A DNA stretch of 64,000 nucleotides from Budorcas taxicolor (GCF_023091745.1 NC_068915.1:57160001-57224000), one strand, 5' to 3'; counted from the first letter of the stretch, positions 36,311 to 47,537 are shown. Made by a program: numbers and translations. The notes: generated by a model from the sequence alone, not told the origin.

Positions 36311-36832
36311 TCAGTGCAACACTTTCACAGCATCATCTTTCAGGATTTGGAACAGCTCAACTGGAATTCCATCACCTCCACTAGCTTTGTTCGTAGTGAT
36401 GCTTTCTAAGGCCCACTTGTCTTCACATTCCAGGATGTCTGGCTCTAGATTAGTGATCACATCATCATGATTATCTGGGTCGTGAAGATCTTTTTTGTAC
36501 AGTTCTTCCATGTATTCTTGCTACCTCTTCTTAATATCTTCTGCTTCTGTTAGGTCCATACCATTTCTGTCCTTTATTGAGCCCGTCCTTGCATGAAATG
36601 TTCCCTTGGTATCTCTAATTTTCTTGAAGAGATCTCTAGTCTTTCCCATTCTCTTGTTTTCCTCTATTTCTTTGCATTGATCGCTGAAGAAGGCTTTCTT
36701 ATCTCTTCTTGCTATTCTTTGGAACTCTGCATTCAAATGTTTATATCTTTCCTTTCTCCTTTGCTTTTCACCTCTCTTCTTTTCACAGCTATTTGTCAGG
36801 CCTCCCCAGACAGCCATTTTGCTTTTTTGCAT
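36311..36832 (-). pseudogene. BovB linker/N-terminal RT region, broken
   Basis: In the inverted 5' half. The minus frames 36521-36832 (basic linker, with KRMGKTRDLFKKIRDTKGTF) and 36311-36511 (ELYKKDLHDPDNHDDVITNL, then a GGDGIPVELFQILKDDAVKV segment that begins RT) belong to one ancestral ORF. They are separated by an in-frame stop near 36518 and cut at 36178 by the inversion junction. Confidence 0.82.
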
Positions 36833-37950
36833 TTCTTTTCCATAGGGATGGTCTTGATCCCTGTCTCCTGCACAATGGCACGAACCTCATTCCATAGTTC
36901 ATCAGGCACTCTATCTGTCAGATCTAGGCCCTTAAATCTATTTCTCACTTCCACTGTATAATCATAAGGGATTTGATTTAGGTCATACCTGAATGGTCTA
37001 GCGGTTTTCCCTACTTTCTTCAATTTAAGCCTGAATTTGGTAATAAGGAGTTCATGATCTGAGCCACAGTCAGCTCCTGGTCTTGTTTTTGTTGACTGTA
37101 TAGAGCTTCTCCATCTTTGGCTGCATAGAATATAATCAATCTGATTTTGGTGTTGACCATCTGGTGATGTCCATGTGTAGAGTCTTCTCTTGTGTTGTTG
37201 GAAGAGGGTGTTTGCTATGACCAGTACATTTTCTCGGCAAAACTCTCTTAGTCTTTGCCCTGCTTCATTCTGCATTCCAAGGCCAAATTTGCCTGTTACT
37301 CCAGGTGTTTCTTGACTCCCTACTTTTGCATTCCAGTCCCCTATAATGAAAAGGGTATCTTTTTTGGGTGTTAGTTCTAAAAGGTCTTGAAGGTCTTCAT
37401 AGAACCATTCAACTTCAGCTTCTTCAGCGTTACTGGTTGGGGCACAGACTTGGATAACTGTGATATTGAATGGTTTGCCTTGGAGACGAACAGAGATCAT
37501 TCTGTCATTTTTGAGATTGCAACCAAGTACTGCATTTCAGACTCTTGTTGACCATGATGGCTACTCCATTTCTTCTGAGGGATTCCTGCCCACAGTAGTA
37601 GGTATAATGGTCATCTGAGTTAAATTCACCCATTCCAGTCCATTTTAGTTCACTGATTCCTAGAATGTCGACGTTTACTCTTGCCATCTCTTGTTTGACC
37701 ACTTCCAATTTGCCTTGATTCATGGACCTGACATTCCAGGTTCCTATGCAATATTGCTCTTTACAGCATCGGATCTTGCTTCTATCACCAGTCACATCCA
37801 CAACTGGGTGTTGTTTTTGCTTTGGCTCCATCCCTTCATTCTTTCTGGAGTTATTTCTCCACTGATCTCCAGTAGCGTGTTGGGCACTTACTGACCTGGG
37901 GAGTTCCTCTTTCAGTATCCTATCATTTTGCCTTTTCATACTGTTCATGG
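36796..37950 (-). pseudogene. BovB AP-type endonuclease domain
   Basis: The minus strand reads an APE-like nuclease in two frames. The upstream part (37505-37950) holds IGTWNVRSMNQGKLE and the GISELKWTGMGEFN segment with the catalytic Glu. The downstream part (36796-37500) holds PKKDTLFIIGDWNAKVGSQ, QIDYILCSQRWRSS and GSDHELLITKFRLKLKK, the D-x-N and SDH catalytic signatures. A frameshift near 37500-37505 separates them. The active-site residues that I can see are retained, but the product could not be made intact. Confidence 0.88.
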
Positions 37951-37969
37951 GGTTCTCAAGGCAAGAATA

Positions 37970-38986
37970 CTGAAGCTCAAAATTCTCCAAGCCATGCTTC
38001 AGCAATACGTGAATTGTGAACTCCCTGATGTTCAAGCTGGTTTTAGAAAAGGCAGAGGAACCAGAGATCAAATTGCCAACATCCGCTGGATCATCGAAAA
38101 AGCAAGAGAGTTCCAGAAAAACATCTATTTCTGCTTTATTGACTATGCCAAAGCCTTTGACTGTGGGGATCACAATAAACTGTGGAAAATTCTGAAAGAG
38201 ATGGGAATACCAGACCACCTGACCTGCCTCTTGAGAAGTCTGTATGCAGGTCAGGAAGCAACAGTTAGAACTTGTCATGGAACAACAGACTGGTTCCAAA
38301 TAGGACAAGGAGTACGTCAAGGCCATATATTGTCACCCTGCTTATTTAACTTCTATGCAGAGTACATCATGAGAAATGCTGGACTGGAAGAAACACAAGC
38401 TGGAATCAAGATTGCTGGGAGAAATATCAATAACCTCAGATATGCAGATGACACCACCCTTATGGCAGAAAGTGAAGAGGAGCTAAAAAGCCTCTTGATG
38501 AAAGTGAAAGAGGAGAGCAAAAAAGTTGGCTTAAAGCTCAACATTCAGAAAACGAAGATCATGGCATCTGGTCCCATCACTTCATGGCAAATAGATGGGG
38601 AAACGGTGGAAACAGTGTCAGACTTTATTTTGGGGGGCTCCAAAATCACTGCAGACAGTGATTGCAGCCATGAAATTAAAAGACGCTTACTCCTTGGAAG
38701 AAAAGTTACGACCAACCTAGATAGTATATTCAAAAGCAGAGACATGACTTTGCCGACTAAGTTCTGGCTAGTCAAGGCTATGGTTTTTCCTGTGGTCATG
38801 TATGGATGTGAGAGTTGGACTGTGAAGAAGGCTGAGCGCCGAAGAATTGATGCTTCTGAACTATGGTGTTGGAGAAGGCTCTTGAGAGTCCCTTGGACTG
38901 CAAGGAGATCCAACCAGTCCATTCTGAAGGAGATCAACCCTGCGATTTCTTTGGAAGGAATGATGCTAAAGCTGAAACTCCAGTAG
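37970..38986 (+). pseudogene. BovB reverse transcriptase, open for about 340 codons after the inversion junction
   Basis: An uninterrupted frame carries AGFRKGRGTRDQIAN, FIDYAKAFDCGDHNKLWKIL, GVRQGHILSPCLFN, RYADDTTLMAESEE (YADD at 38441-38452), KVGLKLNIQKTKIM, VMYGCESWTVKKAER and the C-terminal WCWRRLLRVPWTARRSNQ segment. It ends at a TAG at 38984. Two consensus residues are changed: Val to Gly in CVDHNK, and Cys to His in RQGCIL. The frame runs back across the inversion junction into unrelated reversed sequence, so the Met at 37928 is accidental. Confidence 0.9.
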
Positions 38987-39751
38987 TTTGGCCACCTCAT
39001 GAGAAGAGTTGACTCACTGGAAAAGACTCTGACACTGGGAGGGATTGGGGGCAGGAGGAGAAGGGGACGACCGAGAATGAGATGGCTGGATGGCATCATG
39101 GACTCGATGGACGTGAGTCTGAGTGAACTCCAGGAGATGGTGATGAACAGGGAGGCCTGGCGTGCTGCGATTCATGGGGTCGCAAAGAGTCGGACACGAC
39201 TGAGTGACTGAACTGAACTGAACTTGTTTGTTGCACATACATTTATAATTGTTATATCTTCCTCTTGGATTTACCCTTATTATAAAATGTCCCTCTTCAT
39301 CTCTAATTATATTGTTTTAAAGTTTCTTTTCTGTGATATTGGAATAGCCCTGTGAGCTTTCCTATGGTTGGTGTTGGCGTGATAAATCTTTTCCACCGTT
39401 TTAACTGATCTGCCCAATGTATATCTCCTATAGAAGCATATTGTCAAGTCTTGCTTTTATCCAGTATCAGTCTCTGCCTTTGTATTGTTTAAATCAGTCA
39501 CACTTAATATAGTGACATAATGTTATTATTGACATGAGATTTACTTCTGTCATTTTACTTTTATTCTCTATATTTATCCTTTGTTTTCCTCTTTCTCTTT
39601 GCTTTGCAGTGTATGACTATTTTCTAGTTTAACATTTTAATTCCTTTAATGATTTTTTTCACTATTGTTGAGTAATTTTTCTTTGTAGTTATTTTAAGGC
39701 ATATACATCTTGTTTGTATAAATCATAAGCAGATTCTAATAAGTTAATTTC

Positions 39752-39950
39752 AGTGATCTAGGTGGCTCAGTAGTAAAGAATCTGCCTGTAAAACATAAGA
39801 CATGGGTTCAATCTCTGTATCAGAAAGATCCCCTGGAGAAAGAAATGGTCAGTATTCTTGCCTGGGAAATCCCATGGACAGAGGAGCCTGGCGGGTTACA
39901 GTCCATGAGGTCACACAGAGTCAGACATGACTTAAGTGACTCAGCAATAG
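39752..39950 (+). mobile_element. Bov-tA SINE, diverged
   Basis: Head 'ggtggctcagtagtaaagaatctgcctg', degraded body with a deletion ('ggagaaagaaatggtcagtattc'), tail 'cagacatgacttaagtgactcagc'. It lies within the old antisense L1. Confidence 0.88.
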
Positions 39951-40094
39951 AAAGACTACCCCCTTATAGCTCTATTCCCTTTTCTCCCTTTTTGTGCTAT
40001 TATTATTATATATGCAACGTCTAATGAGTTACAATGACATCACTATTACTTTATATAATTTTATGTCACTTAAAAGTTTGGCTGGAATAGCAGG

Positions 40095-41665
40095 TATATA
40101 TTTATAGCTTTTGTTACATTAACTTTTCATTTTTACCATTTCTGTATCTCATTTATTCTAAGTCATACCTTTCCTCAGATCCTCAAACAGTGTCAGCCAA
40201 AAGGATGGGGACCAGGTTCTGTGTGTGGTTGTTTGTGTATGGCACAATCGAGTTATCATTCACATTGCAGGTTCGTGTGTTTATTTTGACAGTTTATTGG
40301 CAGATGGTCAAAAATGTCTTGTTTAGTAATTTCAGTATATGAAGTTCAGTAATTTACAGTTCTGTCCATTTAAACTTTGTGATGGTGAAGTATATATAAA
40401 TATATCTGCACTTTCTAACATGAAAGTCAGTAACTGCATGTAACTAATAAGCATTTGAACTGACTATTTAGTTTATATTAACTTTTAGATAACCACAGCT
40501 AATGGCTCTCATATTGGATAGTGAAGTTACATCTCAGATGTTCCCCTTTCTTGGTATTAAAGCAAGAACCCTAAAATAAGTGCTCATAGTTTCATATGTT
40601 ATAGAACTCATTTCCTGGGCCATAGGAATATTTTTTAAAGAATCTATTATATCTCCATCAGCCACCTAAAAATTCAAGTGCAGATAGACAAAGATTTTGT
40701 TACAGACACTTATGTGGGGCATTGGCCAAGAGAAGGGAAGTACACAGTACTTGGGGCACACTGGAGGATCCATGCCCTGGGTCTCCATCTCACTGGATTC
40801 CTTGCAAACAGTAAGGAGAGGGTTCTTTTTTCTGCTTATAGGAAATAAGGAAAAGAAGAGTTCTTCAAAGCTACAATTAGAAACGTTTACCTTATGCAGA
40901 TAGCAGTTGAGTAAAGGGAATGAAACTCATACTGCTCTCCATAGCAAATTTTTCAAAGAGTGTAATTGTACAAGTTCTTACAGATTCTCAGAATCTTTCC
41001 TTGTAGTCTTTGAAGTAAGGAGACAGAGGATCCCATTATCCTCACTTCTCTGTAAGGTATCCCTTTCATTGTCTTATACGTTTTTTCAGATATGTATTGA
41101 TGAAAGCTGAGCTGCTTAGGGGCTTAGAGATAACAGATATAAGCAAAATGTCCCCATGGGATAACAGGTTTCTTTTTTTATTTTTTTAAAAAAATGTAGT
41201 TATTTAACTTTGGGTCAGTATATGCGAATGCCCATTGTGGTTTTCCCTTCTCATATTGAGACACAGTGTAAAATAACACACTGTTCCTTATCTCAGATAA
41301 TGTAGTAACTACATCCCAGCTGCTTTCAGACTTCTGAAATCCTGTTGCCATGTCAATATAATGAAAGCCTGCACTGAAAAGCCTCTGACATTTAACATTT
41401 CATTTTCTCTGGGCCCATGTCAACAGTATAATCAGGGACAAAAAAAGAAATTATGGTGTTCATCCCCAAACCATCATGGGATTAAAAAAAAAAATACCTC
41501 TTTAGATTGATCTTAAAAATCATTTTCCCTCTCAAAGGCAAAACATGCTGCCAAGAGAAAAGTTAGAAGCCATATTAGCTTAATATTGTGAATAAGAATA
41601 AAGCCTACATGTCAGTTGAGTTTTCCTACAGGTGAATTAACACTGCGTCCTCTGTTGGTCCCCAG
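40095..41665. other. Intron 5' of the second NWD2 exon
   Basis: No repeat family assigned. It leads into the acceptor at 41664-41665. Confidence 0.4.
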
Positions 41666-41782
41666 GTCATAGATCTGTACTGGGGAATTGATGAAGATGA
41701 ATGGGACAGCCCTGAGCTCCAGAAGACCCGCATGAAGCTGCTGGAGGATTGTTTGAAAACTTCTGCAGGTCCATGTTTTGTT
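41666..41782 (+). CDS. NWD2: NWD2 internal coding exon (39 codons)
   Basis: The acceptor is CCCCAG, with AG at 41664-41665. The exon is 117 bp, phase 0 at both ends, and opens VIDLYWGIDEDEWDSPELQ, following directly on the FQ of the exon at 11825. It closes with KTSAGPCFV. The first part contains the W-G-x-x-x-D-E acidic segment I associate with the DUF4062-like N-terminus of NWD proteins. I chose the GTGGGT donor at 41783 because it keeps phase 0 and has G at +5. A GTATAG four bases downstream is a weaker alternative that would add one residue and change phase. There is no frameshift or stop. Reading past the donor soon gives a stop at 41819, as expected for an intron. Confidence 0.87.
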
Positions 41783-42650
41783 GTGGGTATAGAAACACTA
41801 ATGCTTTATATTAAATTGTAGATGAATGTAAGAATTCTTGATTTGTGATTCTTAAAAAAAGGCTTTTAGAATGGGGGGAAATACTTGCTTTTCTATATCT
41901 ATTTAAAATTCTTAAACTGCCTCCTTGTCCTCAGTGTGTGAGGACAAAATCCTCCACTTGCCATGAAACAGCACTGCAGATTAATGGTAAATAATTTGAA
42001 GTGGTAATCAGAGGGAGGGCTTGGGGCTGACAACAATCTCCAGAGCACCTTGTGATCGCCAGTATTACTGTCAGTCCTCCAATAAGTATCCTCATTTTCC
42101 TTACATTTTATTGTGTGGTATTCCATCCTAGAATCTGTTTCTCAGCATTAGAATTTCTGGGATATTTTTTTAAACACTGTGCCTGAAACATTGTTCAACT
42201 AAATACACTGGGTCAGATCCACCAATAGGAATTGATATCATGTGGAAAAAATTGTTTTTATGGTGATTTTCAGCCAGAGATGCTCAAGTGGAACATTATC
42301 ATTAGTTTGTCATTATTTTCTAAAGGGATATCCAAATCCAGTCTTCTGTGTAAACACAGTGGTGGTAAGAGAAGCAGGTCACTCTATGGCAGGTGATGCA
42401 CAAAATCATGGCCTTAATTTAGCTGAAGAAAGACCTTATCCTGAACGCAAACACTCCTACCAGCCGATAGGGAAGTTGGCCCTTTCCACACAGGGTGTTC
42501 TGAGGTTGATGGATGTTTGTGAATTACTAGTGAGGAAAATGTCATAGTATACAATTAAAAGCTAGGTTCAGTGTATCAGTAAAAGCTTTTAGTATGTATT
42601 TGCATGTCCATTTATATTCAAACTCCACATAAGGGGTAAAGTACATAAAG
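41783..42650. other. Start of the next NWD2 intron, nothing recognised
   Basis: It begins with the proposed GTGGGT donor. No repeat or additional exon seen. Confidence 0.45.
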
Positions 42651-42659
42651 GATAAATAA

Positions 42660-43600
42660 ATGAATAAATCATTCATTTATTCACCAGCTACTTAATGAAT
42701 GCTGTTCCTAGTGAATGCTCTTAGTGTTGGGGCAAGTAGATTTATATGAAATGATCATTTTGTAGGTCAGTTTCTTATGACTAATGTTAGAGTTGAACTG
42801 AGAAGGTAAGACTTTGTTTCCTCATGGAGGATTATTCTTATGTGGGACTTGCATCATTTTTATGTGGGGCTAACAAGAGAGAGCAGATAAATATCAAAGC
42901 AACTTATTTAACAACAAGTCAGATGGTAACCAGAGCTATGGAGAAAAATACAAAAAGGAAGGAAGAGAGGGAAGAGAAGTGAGGGGAGAGACTTGTTATT
43001 TTGAGTAGAAAGGTGGAGAAAGCCTCATCAGTAAGGTGATTGTGGAGGAGGCGGCAGGACGAGGGACAGGGACAAGTGGACGTTGCATGCACAGCTTTCC
43101 AGGAGAGGAGCTGGGGAACATGCGTGGCATGCTCAGGAGAGGAGGCAGGTGGGTGCCTAAAGCAGCATGAGGGTGTGGGAGTGGAGGTCACCGCATGGGG
43201 CCGTGTCACCTTGAAACTGACTAGAAAGACTTCACTGTCCTCGGACATGAGAAGCCGGAGTACGTGGAGCGGAGGGCTGAGAAGATCCGACTCATGCTAA
43301 AGCCTACCGTGGCTGCCGGGGGTAGGACAGGGGGCAGAGCATGAAAACTAACGTGATACGCAAAAAAAGAACAATACATGGTTGGGGGGTAGAGAATGGA
43401 CATCTAAAAACAGTGCCCTGTGGTCTAAACAGAATGCAGAAAATCCTAAAAAAGCCTATAGATACCCGAAGAGCTAGTAGTGGAAGAGGAATTAAGACTT
43501 TTTCCACGAGTCTTCAGAGGATAGAACTAGAGCAGTGGGCGGAAATACAGGGGGACAGATTTTGGCTCCAGGTGAAGCTGTTAGAGGCTTTAGATTTCTC
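42660..43600 (-). mobile_element. Probable L2 LINE relic, reverse orientation
   Basis: 'atcattcatttattcaccagctacttaatg' followed by 'ggtaaccagagctatggagaaaaa' and 'aggagaggagctgg'-like segments fits a reverse L2 3' region with poor conservation in the second half. Confidence 0.45.
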
Positions 43601-43609
43601 TCAGATTTA

Positions 43610-43825
43610 GGAGTCAGAGATCCCTGGGTCTCACTGACATTTCACAGCTGTGGGAACATGGGAGAAACTTCTTTACTATTCTAAGCTTTGGCTTCCTTAT
43701 CTGTAAACTGGAAATAATAGTTACCTGCCTCCTGGTGTCTTTCTGAGGATGAAATGAAATTACAGGACACTTTTTACAGTGTCTGACAAATAGTAACCCA
43801 CAGAAAGTGTTACTTTTTTGTTGTA
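43610..43825 (+). mobile_element. MIR SINE
   Basis: 'gggaacatgggagaaacttctttactattctaagctttggcttccttatctgtaaactggaaataatagttacctgcctcc' is a clear forward MIR core with its 3' part following. Confidence 0.78.
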
Positions 43826-43829
43826 ATCA

Positions 43830-45045
43830 TTATCTCTCAAAACTGCCTAAATTGTTGGTGATGCACTCTTTATAGAGTCATCAAACTAGAGAACACAGAT
43901 CACTCTGACAGAGATGCTGTAGGAGAGATCCAAACACTGGAAGACAAGTTAGACCAAATTCCACCATGCTTAGAAAGCCAGATTTAGAAGACAAAGAGCT
44001 GTGTGTGTGTATGCCCTGGGCCATCTCTACTGCTGTGATCTTCACAGCTTTAGACCAATCCAGCCTCAGAAATTCAGGGATAAGAGAGACATTCTCCTTT
44101 TATCTTCCTGTAGAGTATCATACCCATAAAATTAATCATGGCCATTAATCCCTAGAAGTTGCTGGCAGGGGGATGAATAAAGACTTCGCAAGTTCATGCA
44201 GGTTCTGAGAGTAAAGGTTAACTGATAGAATACCGGTAACAACTTCACTGAACAGAAGCAAATCATTTATCCCTCCTTCTGTTCCCTATTACACGTTGAA
44301 GCTCAAGGCAACCATAATAAAACCCTGTGGACAGAGCCAGAATTATTCACCCCAGTGATCCTAAATCATGCAAGGCCTATTTCACTGCTTATAGGAAAAA
44401 GTACGTCTCTTATGGCCTTTCCTGTTGTAACTATGGTAACAGTGGGCTCTGTGTGTCGCTTTTGAGCTCCAGTTTCCTTGCCCACTGCTCCCTTGTGACA
44501 TTTCGAGAAATCATGACGACCCCCCCGGGATGCAAAGCATGGCATATTACTTCCCCTAATGCTGAAGTCTTTGGCAAGAAAATTCACTATTACTGAACGA
44601 AAAAAAAAAAAAATGTGTTTTTATCTTCAAAGCCTTCATAGATACTAGTCCTTATGTTAGTTACAAATTCAGTACCAGACAAAGCTTTCATTTTTTAGCA
44701 CCTCGGGAATTGAAGTCCAAAGGGAACTTGGACTTAAATGTTGTATGCAGATGGTTCTTTTCAACTTTCTTTCCTAAAAGTTGTCCTTTGAGATGGGGCC
44801 TGGGGTCCCAGAGACAGGAAGGCTATGCCTGCTAATCCCAGGAAGTTCTTTGTACACTTGCTTTTAGTCACATGGAGGACAGAGTGATGGAGTAAGGTAC
44901 CTAGACAAGTGTCCAGTTTCGCTCTCAGGATTATCTTGGGAGACATACCACACTGAAATACATCAGCTCTACTAAGAAAGAACAGCTTTTGTAGACGTGG
45001 ATTAGAAGGCTCAGACAGTGAGGGAAACCTAGAATTTTTATTTCA
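43830..45045. other. Intronic DNA, nothing recognised
   Basis: Only a 13-base A run at about 44601. No repeat family or exon assigned. Confidence 0.4.
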
Positions 45046-45049
45046 CAAC

Positions 45050-45250
45050 TGGAGTTAGAGCCCTAGTTCTGACAGGGCAGGTCACTGACCTCTCCATGCT
45101 TTAATTATCACATCCATAAAATGGGGGGAAAATAACAGTGAACTGAAAGTAAAACAAGTATAAAAGGTTTGTTGTAGAAACCAAATGTGATGGTGTATGT
45201 GAGAGTTCTTTGTAAACTATAAAGGGCTACCCAAGTATTAGTTATTATTC
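45050..45250 (+). mobile_element. MIR-like SINE
   Basis: 'gagccctagttctgacagggcaggtcactgacctctccatgctttaattatcacatccataaaatgggg' and 'gtaaactataaagggctacccaagtattagttatt' fit a diverged forward MIR. Confidence 0.65.
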
Positions 45251-45254
45251 AGTG

Positions 45255-46295
45255 GTGATTTTAGTTATTTTCAATGAGAATAAAATGTTTTTATTAATAC
45301 TGGGTGTTTATGTGATACTGGAAAATTTTCCCTTTGAAAATGTGGAGGATAGTCTCAGTGTAGAAAGTGTTAATACCTGATTCAGACAGTCAGATATTAA
45401 AGGGTTTTTGAGTTCATTCTTAACATTATAAAATGTAGAGAGTATATATTAATTTGCTGAAATTTACTTACTAAGACCTTTACCTGCTCCCAAGAAGGGA
45501 TTCTGATCAGGACTGCAGTTAACATGGGGGCAGCTCACAGCCGGGTCCAGAGTCACTATCTGTTTCTCCTTTTAAGTGCAGAGACTTGCCTCAGCCTTCA
45601 CAAAGTATGGAAAGTTCAGCAGAATCTTTCCCCACCAGCCTGTTCCACCCACTTCATTCAGGAAAAGTCCTTATGAAGGGGAGAAAAATATCGCCTCTTG
45701 GAGAGAGCAGAGCCCATATACATGCTGCCTATCCCAGCCCCATTCCTCTCCACAAGATGTGTTTATGGGGAGAGAGAGTTTTCTTCTTGTCATCCCTCCA
45801 GGCTCAGAGCAGCCCCAGAGAATTGGTTGTAGGGTTTGGGCATTGACTCTGAATCTTGAGTAAAGTCCTATCTCATAGCAGAAGTTGATAAAACCTTAAG
45901 TAATCTGCTCACTTAAACTGGAGTTTGAAAAGCTTAGATAACTTTAGAGATGCTGCACCCAGGTATGTGGGTGCATGCTCTACTCTGTGGGGTGCAGACA
46001 GTATCTCACTGCATTCCCTCAATCCACAGTGTGGATGATGTAGAAATCTACTGAGAAAGGTATTGGCAGGTTCCCCTAGGAGAGCCATGCCTGGCCTCTG
46101 CACACCCCCCCAAAAAAGAGCACCAGTTAGAGACAGAGATTCCATGACTTAACATTCAGAGGGGAGTTCCCCATATCTTAGAGTCAGGACAAGGAGAATA
46201 TGCCACCTGCAGTATTGTTTTGTTAATTCTCAGGAGTCTCAGCAAGCCAAAGCACATGTAGAATTCTCACTGGGGCTACCAGATTGCACAAATGT
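45255..46295. other. Intronic DNA, nothing recognised
   Basis: No assignable repeat. The overlapping frames at 45576-45863 have no recognisable motifs. Confidence 0.4.
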
Positions 46296-46307
46296 GTTAG
46301 CAAGGAG

Positions 46308-46619
46308 ATCAAACCAGTCAATCCTAAAGGAAAGCAAGCCTGAGTGTTCATTGGAGGGACTGATGCTGGAGCTGAAGCTCCAGTTGTTTGGCCACCTGAT
46401 GCAAACAGCCAAGTCATTGGAAAAGATCCTGATGCTGGGAGACATTAAGGGCAAGAGGAAAAGGGAGTAACAAGGGATGAGATGATTGGATGGAATCACC
46501 AACTCAGTGGACATGAGTTTGATCAAACTCTGGGAGACAGTGAAGGACAGGGAAGCATGGTGTGCCGCAGTTCATGGGGTCTCAGAGTCAGACACAACTT
46601 AGTGACTGAACCAACAACA
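46308..46619 (+). mobile_element. BovB 3' end, target duplication
   Basis: A 5'-truncated BovB beginning 'atcaaaccagtcaatcctaaagg' and ending 'cttagtgactgaaccaacaaca'. GTTAGCAAGGAG (46296) and GTTAGCAAAGAG (46621) flank it, a 12-bp duplication with one difference. Confidence 0.92.
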
Positions 46620-46634
46620 TGTTAGCAAAGAGAG

Positions 46635-47530
46635 AAATAGGCAAGACCAAAGGAATGGGACTGTTGCCTTCATTCTTACCTGTGTGTAAGCAGATGCTGA
46701 AGCAGCCTCCTCACCTGCCCCCCAGCACTCACACACACTGCTCAGTGGCAAAGGACAGAGAAAGAAAGGCCGCGGTCTTGCCTACCACAGACAGCTCCAA
46801 GCAGCTGCTTTTAAAACCAGTATGCACCAAGGAAGCAGAAGAAAGCTCAGCAGAAACAGGAAAACTTGAGGAATTAGACTGAGAAATCTATTACTTAGCA
46901 AGTTTAAGTTTTTCCACTAGCCAGAAGAGTAAAGACAAGACAAAGCCACAGCTGTTACTGATAAAAATTAAACCATCCCATATTTGTACATCACTGAGTG
47001 AATTAAACCTATAGCATTTAGATCAGTCCATCATCACCTGTGTCACCAGTCTCCTTCAGAGTTAAATTATACCCCCTCGACAGTTTTAGTTTCTTACTTT
47101 AATTTTTAAGAAAATCATACAGTGAGAGTTAAGTCATTCAATTTAAAGAAAGAATTATTGTTTTTGTAACAGTTTTGCTTTGGAAAATAGTTCATTTTAT
47201 CCACATTTCAACTTTGGTTGACTTACCATTTTAGGTACACTAAAAAAAATGCATGAAAAATTAAAATCAGTGCTTAATCTTTGTACTTTAACAAAATGTA
47301 CAGTTTATTTTTTATGACTTAGTTTTCAAATTTGTAAGTACAGTTTTATTATTTTAAAAAGTACTAAAATGGGGACACAGATTTGAACTGTTAAGTCATC
47401 AAAATGAAACAAGCTAGACAATTTTTAAGTTTTTTTAAAAAATTTTTTAATAAAAATTAATCTGAAACCTCAGATTTTCTAGGTATGTTTTGCTTGCACA
47501 ATCAAGAATTCTTTACATATAAAATTAAGC
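46635..47530. other. Intronic DNA, nothing recognised
   Basis: AT-rich, no assignable repeat or exon. Confidence 0.4.
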
Positions 47531-47537
47531 TTGTCCA

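Larger units (their letters stand above)
36178..39223 (+). mobile_element. Nearly full-length BovB with 5' inversion (twin-primed type)
   Basis: The 3' half (37975-39223) is on the plus strand and ends GACTGAACTGAACTGAAC. The 5' half (36178-37974) is present in reverse and carries the endonuclease and N-terminal RT. Compared with the uninverted copy at 50150-52005, the inverted part stops at CTCACATGCTA (50760 there) and the forward part starts at CTCAAAATTCTCC (50772 there), so only about 10 bases are missing at the switch. TTGTTTGTTGC is repeated exactly at 36167-36177 and 39224-39234, showing one integration event into the old L1. Confidence 0.94.
30748..40090 (-). mobile_element. One old L1 (3'UTR plus ORF2, antisense) dispersed by later insertions
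   Basis: Segments 30748-32111, 33051-33436, 34396-36177, 39224-39750 and roughly 39950-40090 read in the expected antisense L1 order. They run from the 3'-UTR ('tatacaattcagtgtttttag'), through the RT C-terminus ('cagtatcacactatcttgattattgtag' then 'tgaaatctgaaagtgtgagtcttccaactt') and RT palm, to the upstream ORF2 ('aatgtacattctgttgttgg', 'tgttatatcttcctcttgga'). Total L1 is about 4.1 kb. The interruptions are three BovB copies and a Bov-tA. All frames are decayed. Confidence 0.8.
11826..41665 (+). other. NWD2: NWD2 intron between the two visible exons (29.8 kb)
   Basis: The intron is bounded by GTAACT at 11826 and CCCCAG ending at 41665 and is phase 0. It is dominated by transposable elements: BovB copies in both orientations, a dispersed antisense L1, Bov-tA, Bov-A2 and CHR SINEs, a Tigger2-like MITE, and L2/MIR relics. 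I saw no additional exon-like conserved reading frame inside it. The open frames longer than 150 codons are BovB endonuclease or reverse-transcriptase remnants, some extended by SINE-derived frames. Confidence 0.85.

Noticed and set aside
38545..39099. Minus-strand open frame of 184 codons
   Set aside because: Antisense shadow of the plus-strand BovB RT (37975-39223).
44400..44600. Possible exon (open in both strands, near a poly-A run)
   Set aside because: No splice signals of quality and no recognisable product; too short to support.
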